Notes under the pieces: model-generated
What the model was told of the DNA's origin: nothing
The model's database searches: none
Seen by the model: only the letters and a program-made list of their open reading frames with translations
DNA from: Glycomyces fuscus
GTDB taxonomy: Bacteria > Actinomycetota > Actinomycetes > Streptosporangiales > Streptosporangiaceae
DNA length: 64,000 bases
NCBI GenBank assembly: GCA_002529455.1
Contig: NYMS01000020.1
Coordinates: forward strand, 180,983 to 244,982
Direction of reading: 5' to 3'
Position numbers and translations under genes: made by a program
Part shown: positions 10,258 through 19,067 of the stretch, piece after piece
How positions within the stretch are numbered: the stretch's first letter is position 1
How the letters are laid out: each line of letters begins with the position of its first letter

Positions 10258-11031
10258 TCAGGCCACCGAACCCTTGATGGCACGTGCCACGCGCAGGCTT
10301 TCAGAGGTCCAGAGCACGTCGTGGACGCGGACGAGGTCGACCCCGGAGAGAGCCGCCACCACCGCGACGGTCAAGGAACCCGCCACCCGCTCGGAGGGTT
10401 CCTTCTCACCGGTGATGCGGCCGATGAACGACTTTCTGCTGGCCCCCACCAGGACGGGGTATCCCGTGTCCACGAACGCATGGAGGTTCCTCAGCAGGAG
10501 GAGGTTGTGGCCGAGATCCTTGCCGAAGCCGATCCCCGGGTCGATCCACACCCTTCGCGCCCCGTGGGCTCGCGCCGCGTCCGCGCGCCGAAGGAGGTGG
10601 TCCCTGACTTCCGCCACCACGTCCTCGTAATGCGGGCGGTGCTGCATCGTTTCGGGGGTCCCCGCCATGTGCATGGCGATCCACCCGGCGCCCGTGTCCG
10701 CGGCGACCGGTCCCAGCGATGCCGTGACGTCGTTGATGATCGCCGCACCGGCACGGACACAGGCTCGCGCCACACTCTCCTTGCGGGTGTCGATGGAGAC
10801 CACGAACCGGTCTGCGAGGGCTTCCACCACAGGGAGGACCCGCCGCAGTTCCTCGGACGCGTCGACGGGGCGGGCACCCGGTCGGGTCGATTCCCCTCCC
10901 ACATCGATGATCACGGCTCCCTCGTCCGCCATGCGCTCGGCACGGGCGACCGCGTCTTCCGGACGCGTGAACTCCGCTCCGTCCGAGAAGGAGTCGGGTG
11001 TCACGTTCAGTACCCCCATGATGCCCGTCAT
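10258..11031 (-). CDS. folP: Dihydropteroate synthase (FolP)
   Basis: The enzyme joins 6-hydroxymethyl-7,8-dihydropterin diphosphate and p-aminobenzoate to make dihydropteroate; it is the sulfonamide target. The 257-residue protein starts with the signature M-G-V-L-N-V-T-P-D-S-F-S-D-G and contains G-G-E-S-T-R-P-G, D-P-G-I-G-F-G-K and G-A-S-R-K-S-F-I-G, so it looks complete. Its ATG overlaps the stop of the KS-AT gene (ATGA), which fixes it as an integral member of the biosynthetic operon. It could act on a pathway pterin, or be a resistant second copy protecting the producer from an antifolate. Resistance-type insertions cannot be judged by eye. Confidence 0.92.
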   Translation of the reverse strand: MTGIMGVLNVTPDSFSDGAEFTRPEDAVARAERMADEGAVIIDVGGESTRPGARPVDASEELRRVLPVVEALADRFVVSIDTRKESVARACVRAGAAIINDVTASLGPVAADTGAGWIAMHMAGTPETMQHRPHYEDVVAEVRDHLLRRADAARAHGARRVWIDPGIGFGKDLGHNLLLLRNLHAFVDTGYPVLVGASRKSFIGRITGEKEPSERVAGSLTVAVVAALSGVDLVRVHDVLWTSESLRVARAIKGSVA

Positions 11032-13691
11032 GACAGCTCTCGCCCGGTCGCGTCATCGACGCCGCACCAATGGCGTCGCACCTGGTAGGGGTAAGGGGGA
11101 AGCCAGACCCGGACACGGCGTTCCCCCCGGGTCAGAGCCGACCGGTCGGGCTCGGCGCCGAGCTCCCACAGACGGCCCAAACCACTGAGGGCCGCGCGCA
11201 GATCGGACTCGGGGCCCATGGACGTGACCGCCTCCGGAGACGCCCTCCCCGCGTCGGCGCAGACGGCTCTGACCAGCTCGACGAGAGTCCGCCCCGGACC
11301 CGCCTCCAAGACCACGGTGGCCGTCTCCAGAACCGAACGCACGGCCTGGTCGAACACGACCGTCTCGCGTGCGTGGCGGATCCAGTAGTCGGGCGCCGCG
11401 AGTTCCCGGCCCTCGACTCGGCGACCGGTCAGGCCGGAGACGTACCGGCAGTTCGGGTTCCGGACCTCCAGTCCTTCCAGCCGGTCCCCGAAAGGGGCGA
11501 GGATCGGGTCGATCATGGGTGAATGGAAGGCGTGGGGCATCGTGAGCGCACGGGAGTCGAATCCGGCGTCGTCCAAATCCGCACACACACCGTCCACCTG
11601 TTCGGGCGGTCCGGAGACGACCACGAGTTCGGGGCCGTTGACGGCGGCGATGCCGACGCTCCCACGGAGCGCTTCGCGCACGCGCTCGACCGGCGCCGCC
11701 ACCGCGGCCATCCTCCCCGGGGGGAGGCGGTCCATGAGCGAAGCGCGCACGGCCACGAGTTCGGCGGCACGCTCCATGTCCAGGACGCCGGAGACGACGG
11801 CCGCGGCGAACTCGCCGAGGCTGTGCCCTACGACGACATCCGGTCGGATCCCCCACGAGCTCCACAGGGCCGCGGTGGCGCACTCGACCGCGAACAGGGC
11901 GGGCTGGGCCACGCGGGTCCGTGCCAGGAGCTCCCGGGCGGTCTCCTCCTGGCCCGGCGCCGGGTAGAGGGCGTTCCTGACATCGCTTCGGCCGTGAGGG
12001 GCCAGCGCTTCGGCGCACTCGTCCAATCGTGTTCGAAAGGCCGGCTCGGTTTCGTACAGCTCGCGGCCCATGTTGACGTGGTGCCCGCTCAGCCCGGGGA
12101 AGAGGAAGGCGATCTCCGGCCGTTCCCGGCGCGCTTCTCCAAGGGGGGTGTGATCGTCGGCGCCGATCCGCTGGGGACCCGTGCCGGCCGGCCCGGAGGA
12201 GACCAGGAGCGCCCGACGGTGGCGGTGGTGTGCCCTCCCCGACCACAGCGAGTGCGCCACGTCCGCGGGGTCCTGCTCAGGGTGCCCACCCATGTGGTCG
12301 GTCAGCCGGCCTTCGGCTTCGTCGAGTGCCTGCGGGGTGTGACCGGTGACCGGGAGCAGATGCCAGGGACGGCGGGACTCGGTGGCGGCGCGTTCGGGAG
12401 CCTGTTCCAAGAGGAGGTGGGCGTTGCCGCCGCCCAGCCCGAATCCGTTGAGCATCGCCCGCCGCGGACCGTTCGGTACCGGCCACTCCTCCGGTTCGGT
12501 GCTGACGCGGAAGGGGCTCGACTCCAGGGACAGGTCGGGGTTGACCTGCCGGAAGTCCGGATGGGGAGGGATCGAGCCGTGGTGTACGGCCAAGGCCGCC
12601 TTGATGAGTCCGGCGATCCCGGCGGCCTTGCCCGCGTGGCCGATGTTGGACTTGACCGAGCCGATCGGACAGTGACCCGTGTCGGTCGTCCCCGTCTCGC
12701 GGAAGGCGGTGGTCATCGCTTCCACTTCGACCAGGTCGCCGACGGGCGTCCCCGCTCCGTGGCATTCCAGGTAACCGATTTCTGCGGGGTGCACCGCGGC
12801 TTCGTCCAGTACCCGTCGGGCGAGTTCGGCCTGCCCCTCGACTCCCGGGGTGAGGAAGTTGAATCTGCGGGGCCCGTCGCTGTTCAGCGCGGAGGCCCTG
12901 ATCACGGCGTAGACGCGGTCGCCGTCCGCCATGGCGTCGGCCAGTCTCCGCAGGGCCACCACTCCCGAACCCTCGCTGAACACGGTGCCGTCCGCACGCG
13001 CCTCCAGAGGGCGGCAGTGCCCCGTTCTGGACTCGACCCCACCGGGTCTCCACCGGTAGCCGCGGCGCGGTTCCAGGCGCAGGTTGACCCCGCCGGCGAG
13101 TGCGAGTTCGCATTCGCGCGCGGTCAGGGACGCGCACGCCAGGTGGACCGCCGCCAGGGAGGTGGAACAGGCCGTCGCGACGTTGAGCGCGGGGCCTTCG
13201 GCTCCCAGCCGGTAGGCGACGGTCGGCGCCAGGTAGTCCACACCTCCCGAGGCCTCGAACATGAAGGGGTCGAACAGGTCGCGCAACCGGGGGTCTCGAG
13301 CCGCACGGGCCGAGTACCCGTTGTTCCGGGAGCCCGCGAAGACGCCGATGCCCTCACGTCCGCTCTCAGGCGAGGCGTGCCCCGCGTCGGTGAGCGCGGT
13401 GTCGGCGCACTCGAGGAAGAGCCGGATGTGGGGATCGGTCATGGCGGCTTCCGGTGCGCTCATGCCGAAGTAGTCGGCGTCGAACTCATCGACGCCGTCG
13501 ACGAAGAACCCGGCGGGGACGTAATCCGGGGACGTGTAGACGGCGGCGGGAACGTCCGACCCGCGGAGTTCCTCAACGGACAGCGGTGTCCGGGACACGA
13601 CCCCGTGGAGGATGTTCCTCCACAGCTCGTCGGTGTTGCGGGCACCGGGGAACCGACAGCCGATGCCCACGATCGCGATGTCTTCACCCAT
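11028..13691 (-). CDS. Type I PKS, KS-AT didomain without ACP
   Basis: An 887-residue polyketide synthase with ketosynthase (about 1 to 420) and acyltransferase (about 530 to 830). KS catalytic residues are Cys in T-A-C-S-T-S-L, His in E-C-H-G-A-G-T and His in S-N-I-G-H-A-G-K. The AT nucleophile is in G-H-S-L-G-E-F, and H-A-F-H-S is the malonyl-CoA-type motif. The protein ends just after the post-AT linker (L-P-P-Y-P-Y-Q), so no reductive domain or carrier is present and it must work with a separate carrier, most likely the discrete one encoded upstream. The start at 13691 gives the canonical M-G-E-D-I-A-I-V-G-I-G N-terminus and overlaps the preceding gene by eight bases. Confidence 0.92.
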   Translation of the reverse strand: MGEDIAIVGIGCRFPGARNTDELWRNILHGVVSRTPLSVEELRGSDVPAAVYTSPDYVPAGFFVDGVDEFDADYFGMSAPEAAMTDPHIRLFLECADTALTDAGHASPESGREGIGVFAGSRNNGYSARAARDPRLRDLFDPFMFEASGGVDYLAPTVAYRLGAEGPALNVATACSTSLAAVHLACASLTARECELALAGGVNLRLEPRRGYRWRPGGVESRTGHCRPLEARADGTVFSEGSGVVALRRLADAMADGDRVYAVIRASALNSDGPRRFNFLTPGVEGQAELARRVLDEAAVHPAEIGYLECHGAGTPVGDLVEVEAMTTAFRETGTTDTGHCPIGSVKSNIGHAGKAAGIAGLIKAALAVHHGSIPPHPDFRQVNPDLSLESSPFRVSTEPEEWPVPNGPRRAMLNGFGLGGGNAHLLLEQAPERAATESRRPWHLLPVTGHTPQALDEAEGRLTDHMGGHPEQDPADVAHSLWSGRAHHRHRRALLVSSGPAGTGPQRIGADDHTPLGEARRERPEIAFLFPGLSGHHVNMGRELYETEPAFRTRLDECAEALAPHGRSDVRNALYPAPGQEETARELLARTRVAQPALFAVECATAALWSSWGIRPDVVVGHSLGEFAAAVVSGVLDMERAAELVAVRASLMDRLPPGRMAAVAAPVERVREALRGSVGIAAVNGPELVVVSGPPEQVDGVCADLDDAGFDSRALTMPHAFHSPMIDPILAPFGDRLEGLEVRNPNCRYVSGLTGRRVEGRELAAPDYWIRHARETVVFDQAVRSVLETATVVLEAGPGRTLVELVRAVCADAGRASPEAVTSMGPESDLRAALSGLGRLWELGAEPDRSALTRGERRVRVWLPPYPYQVRRHWCGVDDATGRELS

Positions 13692-14598
13692 GCTCGATCC
13701 CCTGGTGTGCGAGGGGGCCGGCACCGATGGCTCGTAGCTCCGAAGCGACCATGCGCAGGGCCCACGGGTCGTTCTTGTTCTGGGCGAAGTGGACGATCGA
13801 GGCACCACTGGTCGCGCCTTCCGGCATCACCTCGGAACCGGAGGTGACACCGCGGAAGTGCCCCACCATGAAGTTCCAGGCGTCCGGGAGTTCTCCGACC
13901 CGGACGTCGGAACCGAACTCCCACAGCGTGAGCCACAGGCTCAGTTGGTCGCGGGGGATGATGTGTTCGAGCGCTGACGGGGTCAGCGTCTCTCGGTACA
14001 ACCGTGACCAGCGTTCACCTATCGCGCGAAGGGCTTCTCCGGATCCGTACACGACACCGCTGTTCCACCCGGTGAGCTCGTCCAGGTCTTTCAGTTCGCC
14101 CTTGAGCGAGAAGGTCGCGTTGACGAGGTCCAACGCGCGGGTCCTCGTGATGTGCGGGTCGCGGAAGTAGTTGCTCCGGTCGCCCCAGAGCGTGAAGGCA
14201 TGCGGTCTGCGCAGGAGCATGAAGACGTCCGCGGTACGGCCGACCTGGTGCCCGAGGTCCTTGTCGAGCACGGCCGGGTCGTTGAGGAAGACCGTGTCGG
14301 AGTCGACGTAAAGCCTTCTCGTGTCCTCGCCCGTGGTGATCGCCCGTAACTTGGCGATACGGGAGGCGGTGAATTCGCACCGGCCCTCCGGCGGGCCGGA
14401 CGCATCGGGTGTTCCGCTCCCGACGAGGGAGACGTCCAGGCCCTTGAGCGCATCGACGACGGGGGCCGGGGGGCGGTCGACGTGCGCGGTGACCTCGGTC
14501 CGCCGGTTGTGCCGGCGCAGGGACGCGATGGACGCGGTGAGGAAGTGAAGGTGGGAGTGGGTCGCGCTCATCGCGACACGGAAACCATCTTTACTCAC
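13684..14598 (-). CDS. GT-A fold glycosyltransferase-like protein
   Basis: A 304-residue protein with an N-terminal alternating strand region (V-A-M-S-A-T-H-S-H) and a D-x-D-like Y-V-D-S-D-T-V-F-L motif near residue 95, as in GT-A nucleotide-sugar transferases of the GT8-like type. Whether it moves a sugar in this pathway is not known. It lies between the carrier gene and the KS-AT gene and overlaps the latter, so it belongs to the same operon. The GTG start at 14598 has no clear ribosome-binding site; an ATG at 14571 is an alternative. Confidence 0.6.
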   Translation of the reverse strand: MSKDGFRVAMSATHSHLHFLTASIASLRRHNRRTEVTAHVDRPPAPVVDALKGLDVSLVGSGTPDASGPPEGRCEFTASRIAKLRAITTGEDTRRLYVDSDTVFLNDPAVLDKDLGHQVGRTADVFMLLRRPHAFTLWGDRSNYFRDPHITRTRALDLVNATFSLKGELKDLDELTGWNSGVVYGSGEALRAIGERWSRLYRETLTPSALEHIIPRDQLSLWLTLWEFGSDVRVGELPDAWNFMVGHFRGVTSGSEVMPEGATSGASIVHFAQNKNDPWALRMVASELRAIGAGPLAHQGIEHG

Positions 14599-14620
14599 GG
14601 TTGATACAGTTCCGTTCCGC

Positions 14621-14884
14621 TCATTCCTTGGGTGATCTCTCGCGTATCAGCTCGCACATCCTTGCGACCGTCGACTCGCGGAGGAACTCGTCTACGGGTA
14701 TCCGGACGCCGAACTCCCGTCTGACCGATGTCAGCAGTCGGAGGCTGATCAGGGAAGTCCCGCCGAGTTCGGTGAAATTCGCGGAAGGGGTGACGTCATC
14801 CGTCCCGAAGGCGGTCGACCAGATTTTCACCACCCTGGCTTCCAGGTCGCCGTCTGCCTTCGGGGGATCTTGGTGATGTTCCAT
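14621..14884 (-). CDS. Discrete acyl/peptidyl carrier protein
   Basis: A carrier protein of 87 residues with the phosphopantetheine attachment Ser in E-L-G-G-T-S-L-I-S-L near residue 47. The ATG at 14884 has a GAGGAG ribosome-binding site five bases upstream. It is probably the partner in trans for the KS-AT protein, which lacks a carrier, and for the free-standing condensation enzyme encoded 34 bases upstream. PKS-type and NRPS-type carriers cannot be separated with confidence from this sequence. Confidence 0.85.
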   Translation of the reverse strand: MEHHQDPPKADGDLEARVVKIWSTAFGTDDVTPSANFTELGGTSLISLRLLTSVRREFGVRIPVDEFLRESTVARMCELIRERSPKE

Positions 14885-14918
14885 TCCACTCCTCGTACGG
14901 AACGTTCTCTGCAAGGGT

Positions 14919-16292
14919 TCATCCCATTTCTCTTCCCACCGCCTCCACGGCCTTCCCGAACTCTTTGTCGGGGGCGCGGGCCATGAGCGAGATCGCCCGC
15001 ATGATCGCCGCGTCGAGACGGGAACCGTCAGGGAGGTCGTCCGGGTCCTGTTGAATCGCTAATGCGATGCCGTCCGGTTTCAGTACGATCCGCACTCCGA
15101 CGTTGTGGGCCGTTCCTCCAGGCGGCTTGATTCCGGGTTCTACGACCTCGTCACCGCGGAGCTTCTCCCACCGCAAACCCTCGGTCCTGAAAGGGAGTAG
15201 CGACTGCACCACGTTCAACGCCACTCTTCGGCCCTCCATCACCTGATCGAGGCCGACGAAATCGACCAGGGCGGTCCCGTTCATCGACGGAGAGCCGATG
15301 TTGTCGTCACAGAACTGTCTGGCCCACGTACTCAGCCGCGGGCGGGGCTTCCCCGGATCGCGGGTGAGGACGGTCTCCCACAGCGGCCCGAGGACGGGTT
15401 CTCTCGCCGGCTGTCGGCCGTGCCGCGTATATGTCACGGGAACGAAGCCCCCGGTGACCCCGGCCAGGACGAGGGACAGCGATGCCAGGAACGTGAAGGT
15501 GACCGTGGTCCCAAGCAGCTCGCAGGCATCTCTTAAGGTGTTGACCTCCTCGTTCGTCAGGTTTCGCTCCGTCCTGACGCTGACCCGCCGCTCTGTCCAC
15601 GGCTTCCACCTGCCGCCGGGGAACGCGAAGTCCGTGGGCTTCACCTCCGCTGCGGGGCGCCAGGTCGCCTCGGCGACTTCGTGTGCGCTCCCGTCGTTCT
15701 GCGTGGTGTGGGCGTGGGAGAAGAAGCCTGGTGAGCGAGCGACGTGGACAGCGCTTTCCCGATCCCCAGCGGAAAGCCGGCCGTAGGTGTCACCTATCAG
15801 TTTGAAGCTTCTGTACAGGGTGGCCTGGTCCGCGACGCTGTGGTCGAATGCGAGGCCGAGGACATGCTCGGACCCGGAAAGCCGGGCGATGACGGCCGAA
15901 CAGAGCGGACCGTCCTGCAGGTCCCGGATCGCTGAGCGCGTATGGGTCAGGACGTACCCGAGTTTCTCTTTTCTACGGATACCCGAGGATCCCGTCAGGT
16001 CGATAACGGCGACCAGCGGCTCAGATCGCTCCGTGTCGCGGACGAGGATCGGGGATCCGCCGTTTTCCCTCAGTCTTCCCTGTAGGACGTCGGCCTCCTC
16101 CAGGACCATGCGAACCGCGAGCGAGAAAAGGTCGGTATCCAGGAATCCATCGATCCGCATCGATTCGAACACCGGGGCGTGGCACGGAATCCGGGGATTG
16201 CCCTGGGTATCCCGCTGGGCGCGCAGGAGGATCTCCCGTTGCATTCCAAATGGTGAGACGCTGTGGATGCGTTCGGACGCGTGATAATCCAT
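14919..16292 (-). CDS. Free-standing condensation-domain protein with altered HHxxxDG motif
   Basis: A 457-residue protein resembling a single NRPS condensation domain. The active-site motif reads F-D-H-S-V-A-D-Q, so the first His of HHxxxDG is Asp and the last Gly is Gln, while the catalytic second His and the Asp remain. Such enzymes form amide or ester bonds with carrier-bound substrates and can release chains. It is the first gene of the operon. The start at 16292 is preferred (AGGGA five bases upstream, and the domain begins soon after with S-V-S-P-F-G-M-Q); longer starts at 16376 or 16424 are possible. Confidence 0.75.
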   Translation of the reverse strand: MDYHASERIHSVSPFGMQREILLRAQRDTQGNPRIPCHAPVFESMRIDGFLDTDLFSLAVRMVLEEADVLQGRLRENGGSPILVRDTERSEPLVAVIDLTGSSGIRRKEKLGYVLTHTRSAIRDLQDGPLCSAVIARLSGSEHVLGLAFDHSVADQATLYRSFKLIGDTYGRLSAGDRESAVHVARSPGFFSHAHTTQNDGSAHEVAEATWRPAAEVKPTDFAFPGGRWKPWTERRVSVRTERNLTNEEVNTLRDACELLGTTVTFTFLASLSLVLAGVTGGFVPVTYTRHGRQPAREPVLGPLWETVLTRDPGKPRPRLSTWARQFCDDNIGSPSMNGTALVDFVGLDQVMEGRRVALNVVQSLLPFRTEGLRWEKLRGDEVVEPGIKPPGGTAHNVGVRIVLKPDGIALAIQQDPDDLPDGSRLDAAIMRAISLMARAPDKEFGKAVEAVGREMG

Positions 16293-16521
16293 GAAATCCC
16301 TGGTCGTGGCAAAGGTGGGCCTGATGGGGGAAGCGGGATCCCTCGACTTCCTGGCAAGAGGTGACCTTACATGCATTGCAAGCGCTTTCCAAGAGGTTTG
16401 ACGGCTCCGACCGGATTCGGTCACGTCTGCGGTGGGTGATGAAGTCGGGTGCGTGGAAGGGGCTTGGCCAAAGCTGCGGTGTTCGTCGATTCCGTGGCCT
16501 GATGGAAATTAATCACATGAG
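16293..16521. other. Upstream region of the NRPS/PKS operon
   Basis: This stretch precedes the first operon gene and should hold its promoter, but no convincing -35/-10 pair could be assigned by eye. It is noticeably richer in A and T than the flanking genes, notably around 16500 to 16560. Part of it could be coding if the condensation gene starts at 16376 or 16424. Confidence 0.4.
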
Positions 16522-17410
16522 TCACAAAAGCCTCATGGGTATCTTGGTCAACTCGGATGTGGAAACTTGTCCGGTCCTCGGATTTTCGGATCCGGCCTGC
16601 CGTGCCAGAGGGCCCGGGTTTCTTGCGGGAGTCCGGTGCCGGAGTGTCGAATCCCCGTCGGCTTTGGCGTGCCAGGTGACGTCGGAACGGATCGGCCCGA
16701 ACAACTCCATCCGATGGCGCTCAGCGCTGGTGGCCGTCAGGCCGGCGCCGACGTATCCGCAGTCCACCAGCCGCTCTGCGACTTACGGGTCCGGTGCGGC
16801 CAGATCGGTGCGGCCAGGGCCGGTCATCCCGCATCGGTGACGGTGGCCGCGGTGGTGGCCAGTGACCAGGTGTGGGGTACCGACGCCGCGGACCTCGCCC
16901 AGGCGCACTTCGTAACCGCCCCAGGCGGTGGGGCGCTTGATGCTGTGGTGGGCCCGGGGCGGGAACCTGGTGCGCATCGCCGAGGGCGGCATGCCCTCGG
17001 GCTCGCACACCCGACAGTTCCCCGCTTCGTCCAGGTGGAACCCCTGGAGCCAACAGGTGCGCAGGACCTCGACCGCGGGTGTCCCGAGCACCCGGCCGGG
17101 CGTGCCCGGGCCATGGGCCGACCGCAACAGGTCCGGGCCGTCCCAGCCGGTCCGCTCTGCGTAGGCGGTGCGTCTGGCCTGACCACGCGGCAGGCGCTAT
17201 TCCTCGATCCGGCGGCCCGGCATCGCGCGTCCGTGCCGATACCGCCTCCAGCAGCCGCTCGGTGCGGGCGGCGGCGCGGTCACGGAGCTGGCTGGGCACG
17301 GAGTGGTTAAATCCGGCATCAGCCAACTCCAGTCCCAGCAAGCACTTCCAGTCGATGCGTCCACTACCCCGGCGACGCTGCCGCTGGACACTCAGCAGAG
17401 CAGGTCCGGA
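16522..17410 (-). pseudogene. Degenerate transposase (IS1182-like)
   Basis: Fragments of one transposase are read in shifting minus-strand frames. In order they are R-I-D-W-K-C-L-L-G-L-E-L-A-D-A-G-F-N-H-S-V-P-S-Q-L-R-D-R around 17300, then P-A-V-E-V-L-R-T-C-W-L-Q and a segment ending H-S-I-K-R-P-T-A-W-G-G-Y-E-V near 16920, then C-G-Y-V-G-A and E-L-F-G-P-I-R-S-D-V-T-W-H-A-K-A-D-G near 16660. These match the usual order of segments in IS1182-type DDE transposases, remembered rather than searched. At least two frameshifts and loss of the C-terminus make it non-functional. No terminal inverted repeats could be identified. Confidence 0.7.
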
Positions 17411-17586
17411 AAAGCTACGCCATCCGCGACCACACCGGACCGCCTCTTCACGACATCACTGCCGGACAGTCCACCAGAGAGTTACTCAGAGTAATGGAGA
17501 TTGGCCTGATCTGGACACATTTCGGGGGTTTGGCTTACGTGGCCAGCAATGGAAAAATGCATGCGACTACACTCCGCAAGGAGGGG

Positions 17587-17614
17587 TTGATTGGTTTATT
17601 GTTTGATGTATGAT
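17587..17614 (+). promoter_or_regulatory. Predicted promoter of the LuxR-type gene
   Basis: TTGATT, a 16-base spacer and TATGAT form a good sigma-70-like promoter, unusually AT-rich for this genome, about 50 bases upstream of the regulator start. Confidence 0.5.
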
Positions 17615-17664
17615 CACCCGCGATTGACTTTATCTCGCTTGGTGCGCCCATGGGGGAGGCAATA

Positions 17665-17988
17665 TTGCATTCAAATTTGAGTGAGTATAGATTTCCATCT
17701 CTGACTTCTCGGCAGCGCAAGATCATCTCTCACCTGGTGGCGGCCCCGGATCAGAAAACCGCTGCTGAGTGGCTTGGGATCACGGATCGGCAAATACGCC
17801 GACATGTTGATCGGATTCAGAAGGCATTCGGTGTTGAAACCAAGAACCAAGCGATCATCCTGGCTGCCCTGAGCGGCCAGCTCGACCCGAAGGCTCTTCC
17901 TGCGGGCATCTCTCGTGTCGCTCAGCGTGCCGTGCGGGCCAACATGGGCCTCGGGGTGGGAAACAGGGGAATGATCCTCGAACCGTAA
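17665..17988 (+). CDS. Small LuxR/GerE-type HTH regulator
   Basis: A protein of about 107 residues that is little more than a LuxR C-terminal helix-turn-helix: L-T-S-R-Q-R-K-I-I-S-H-L-V, then T-A-A-E-W-L-G-I-T-D-R-Q-I-R-R-H-V-D-R-I and A-F-G-V-E-T-K-N-Q-A. There is no receiver or ligand-binding domain, so it is either a constitutive DNA-binding protein or depends on a partner. A TTG at 17665 is preferred because GGGGGAGG lies five bases upstream; an ATG at 17650 would add five residues but has no ribosome-binding site. It sits between the two biosynthetic operons on the opposite strand and is the only regulator gene seen in this cluster. Confidence 0.78.
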   Translation: MHSNLSEYRFPSLTSRQRKIISHLVAAPDQKTAAEWLGITDRQIRRHVDRIQKAFGVETKNQAIILAALSGQLDPKALPAGISRVAQRAVRANMGLGVGNRGMILEP

Positions 17989-18299
17989 CGGCTTTCCGGC
18001 GGTTTCTGGGATCGGCCCGCGTCGGCGGAAAACGGAATCGGAACCAGGTGGAAGAAATCGCTGTGGAACCTTGCGGGCGCCAAGATCCGTTGGCGGCGTT
18101 GTTCCGAACCTGCCACAGGACGACGACAGGCCATCGATCCCTTTCCGCGCTGCCTCGCGGTTCCGTGGCGACACAACGCCACGGATGATCCGCCCCTGTC
18201 CGGTTCGTCCGCCAACCGGTGAGGGGCCGGGGCTGAGCCGGTGAGGGACCGGGTACACGCGCCGTTCCCGGCGCGGGCGCGGCACCCGGTGCCCTCGTC
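17989..18299. other. Convergent intergenic region
   Basis: This lies between the LuxR-type gene and the end of the methyltransferase gene. No gene or strong intrinsic terminator could be supported in it. Confidence 0.4.
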
Positions 18300-19067
18300 T
18301 CAGCCGCGGACTCCGAGGAACAGTTCCGAGGTGTAGGCGACGTCCAGCGCCCCGTCCCGTGCGTGCTCCGAGCACAGACCGCGCACGAGGTCGAGGAAGC
18401 CCTCACCCTCTTCGGCGATGGCCCTCTGGACCTGGGTCGAGGAAGAGGCCATGCGGACGAAGTCGTCCACCCGCATCGGGCGGGTCCAGTGCACCACACG
18501 CGTGTCCACCCGACCCCCGGAAGGCTCGAAGCCAGCCGCGACTTCCGCCCTGATGTCGAAGTCGCGGTACCCGCGGCCGTAACCCGGGCTGTGTTCTTCC
18601 AACAGGGACTCGTAGGCGTCGAGGAACGCGCTGGACGTGTGATCCCGGTTGTTCTGCATGATCGCCAGCAGGCCCCCCGGCACCAGAGCCGTGAGGCAGG
18701 CGGACACGTAACGCTTCCGGTCCATCCACTGGTAAGCCTGTGCGGCGACCACGAGCTGTACCCGCTGGGGGAGTCCCTCCAGGAACTCCTCCGCGCCGCC
18801 GACCGTCCACTCGGCTTCCGGGAACTTCCTCCGTCCCTTGTCGACCATGTCCTGGGACACGTCCACCGCGAGATAGCGAGTGGACGTGTCCAGTGCCGGC
18901 ACCAGCCCCTCAAGGGCGATCCCGGTGCCCGCGCCAGTGTCGACCGCCGTCACCTCCGCGAAGGACGTGAGCTCCGCCGCGATGGTCGCGAAGAATTCTT
19001 CAGGGTATCGGGGCCGGTGCAGGTCGTAGTCATCGGACAGACCGTCGAACTTCTGCCGCGCTCTCAC
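18300..19067 (-). CDS. SAM-dependent methyltransferase
   Basis: A 255-residue class I methyltransferase. The SAM-binding motif I is V-D-T-G-A-G-T-G-I-A near residue 44, followed by an acidic strand end in L-A-V-D-V-S-Q and the post-motif F-P-E-A-E-W. The N-terminal F-D-G-L-S-D-D-Y-D-L-H-R-P-R-Y-P resembles the UbiE/Tam-like small-molecule group. Its start overlaps the stop of the LeuD-like gene (ATGA), making it the last gene of the keto-acid operon. Substrate and methylated atom are unknown. Confidence 0.8.
   Translation of the reverse strand: MRARQKFDGLSDDYDLHRPRYPEEFFATIAAELTSFAEVTAVDTGAGTGIALEGLVPALDTSTRYLAVDVSQDMVDKGRRKFPEAEWTVGGAEEFLEGLPQRVQLVVAAQAYQWMDRKRYVSACLTALVPGGLLAIMQNNRDHTSSAFLDAYESLLEEHSPGYGRGYRDFDIRAEVAAGFEPSGGRVDTRVVHWTRPMRVDDFVRMASSSTQVQRAIAEEGEGFLDLVRGLCSEHARDGALDVAYTSELFLGVRG

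Noticed and set aside
11523..13847. 774-residue plus-strand frame opposite the KS-AT gene
   Set aside because: It is a shadow frame; KS and AT motifs are on the minus strand.
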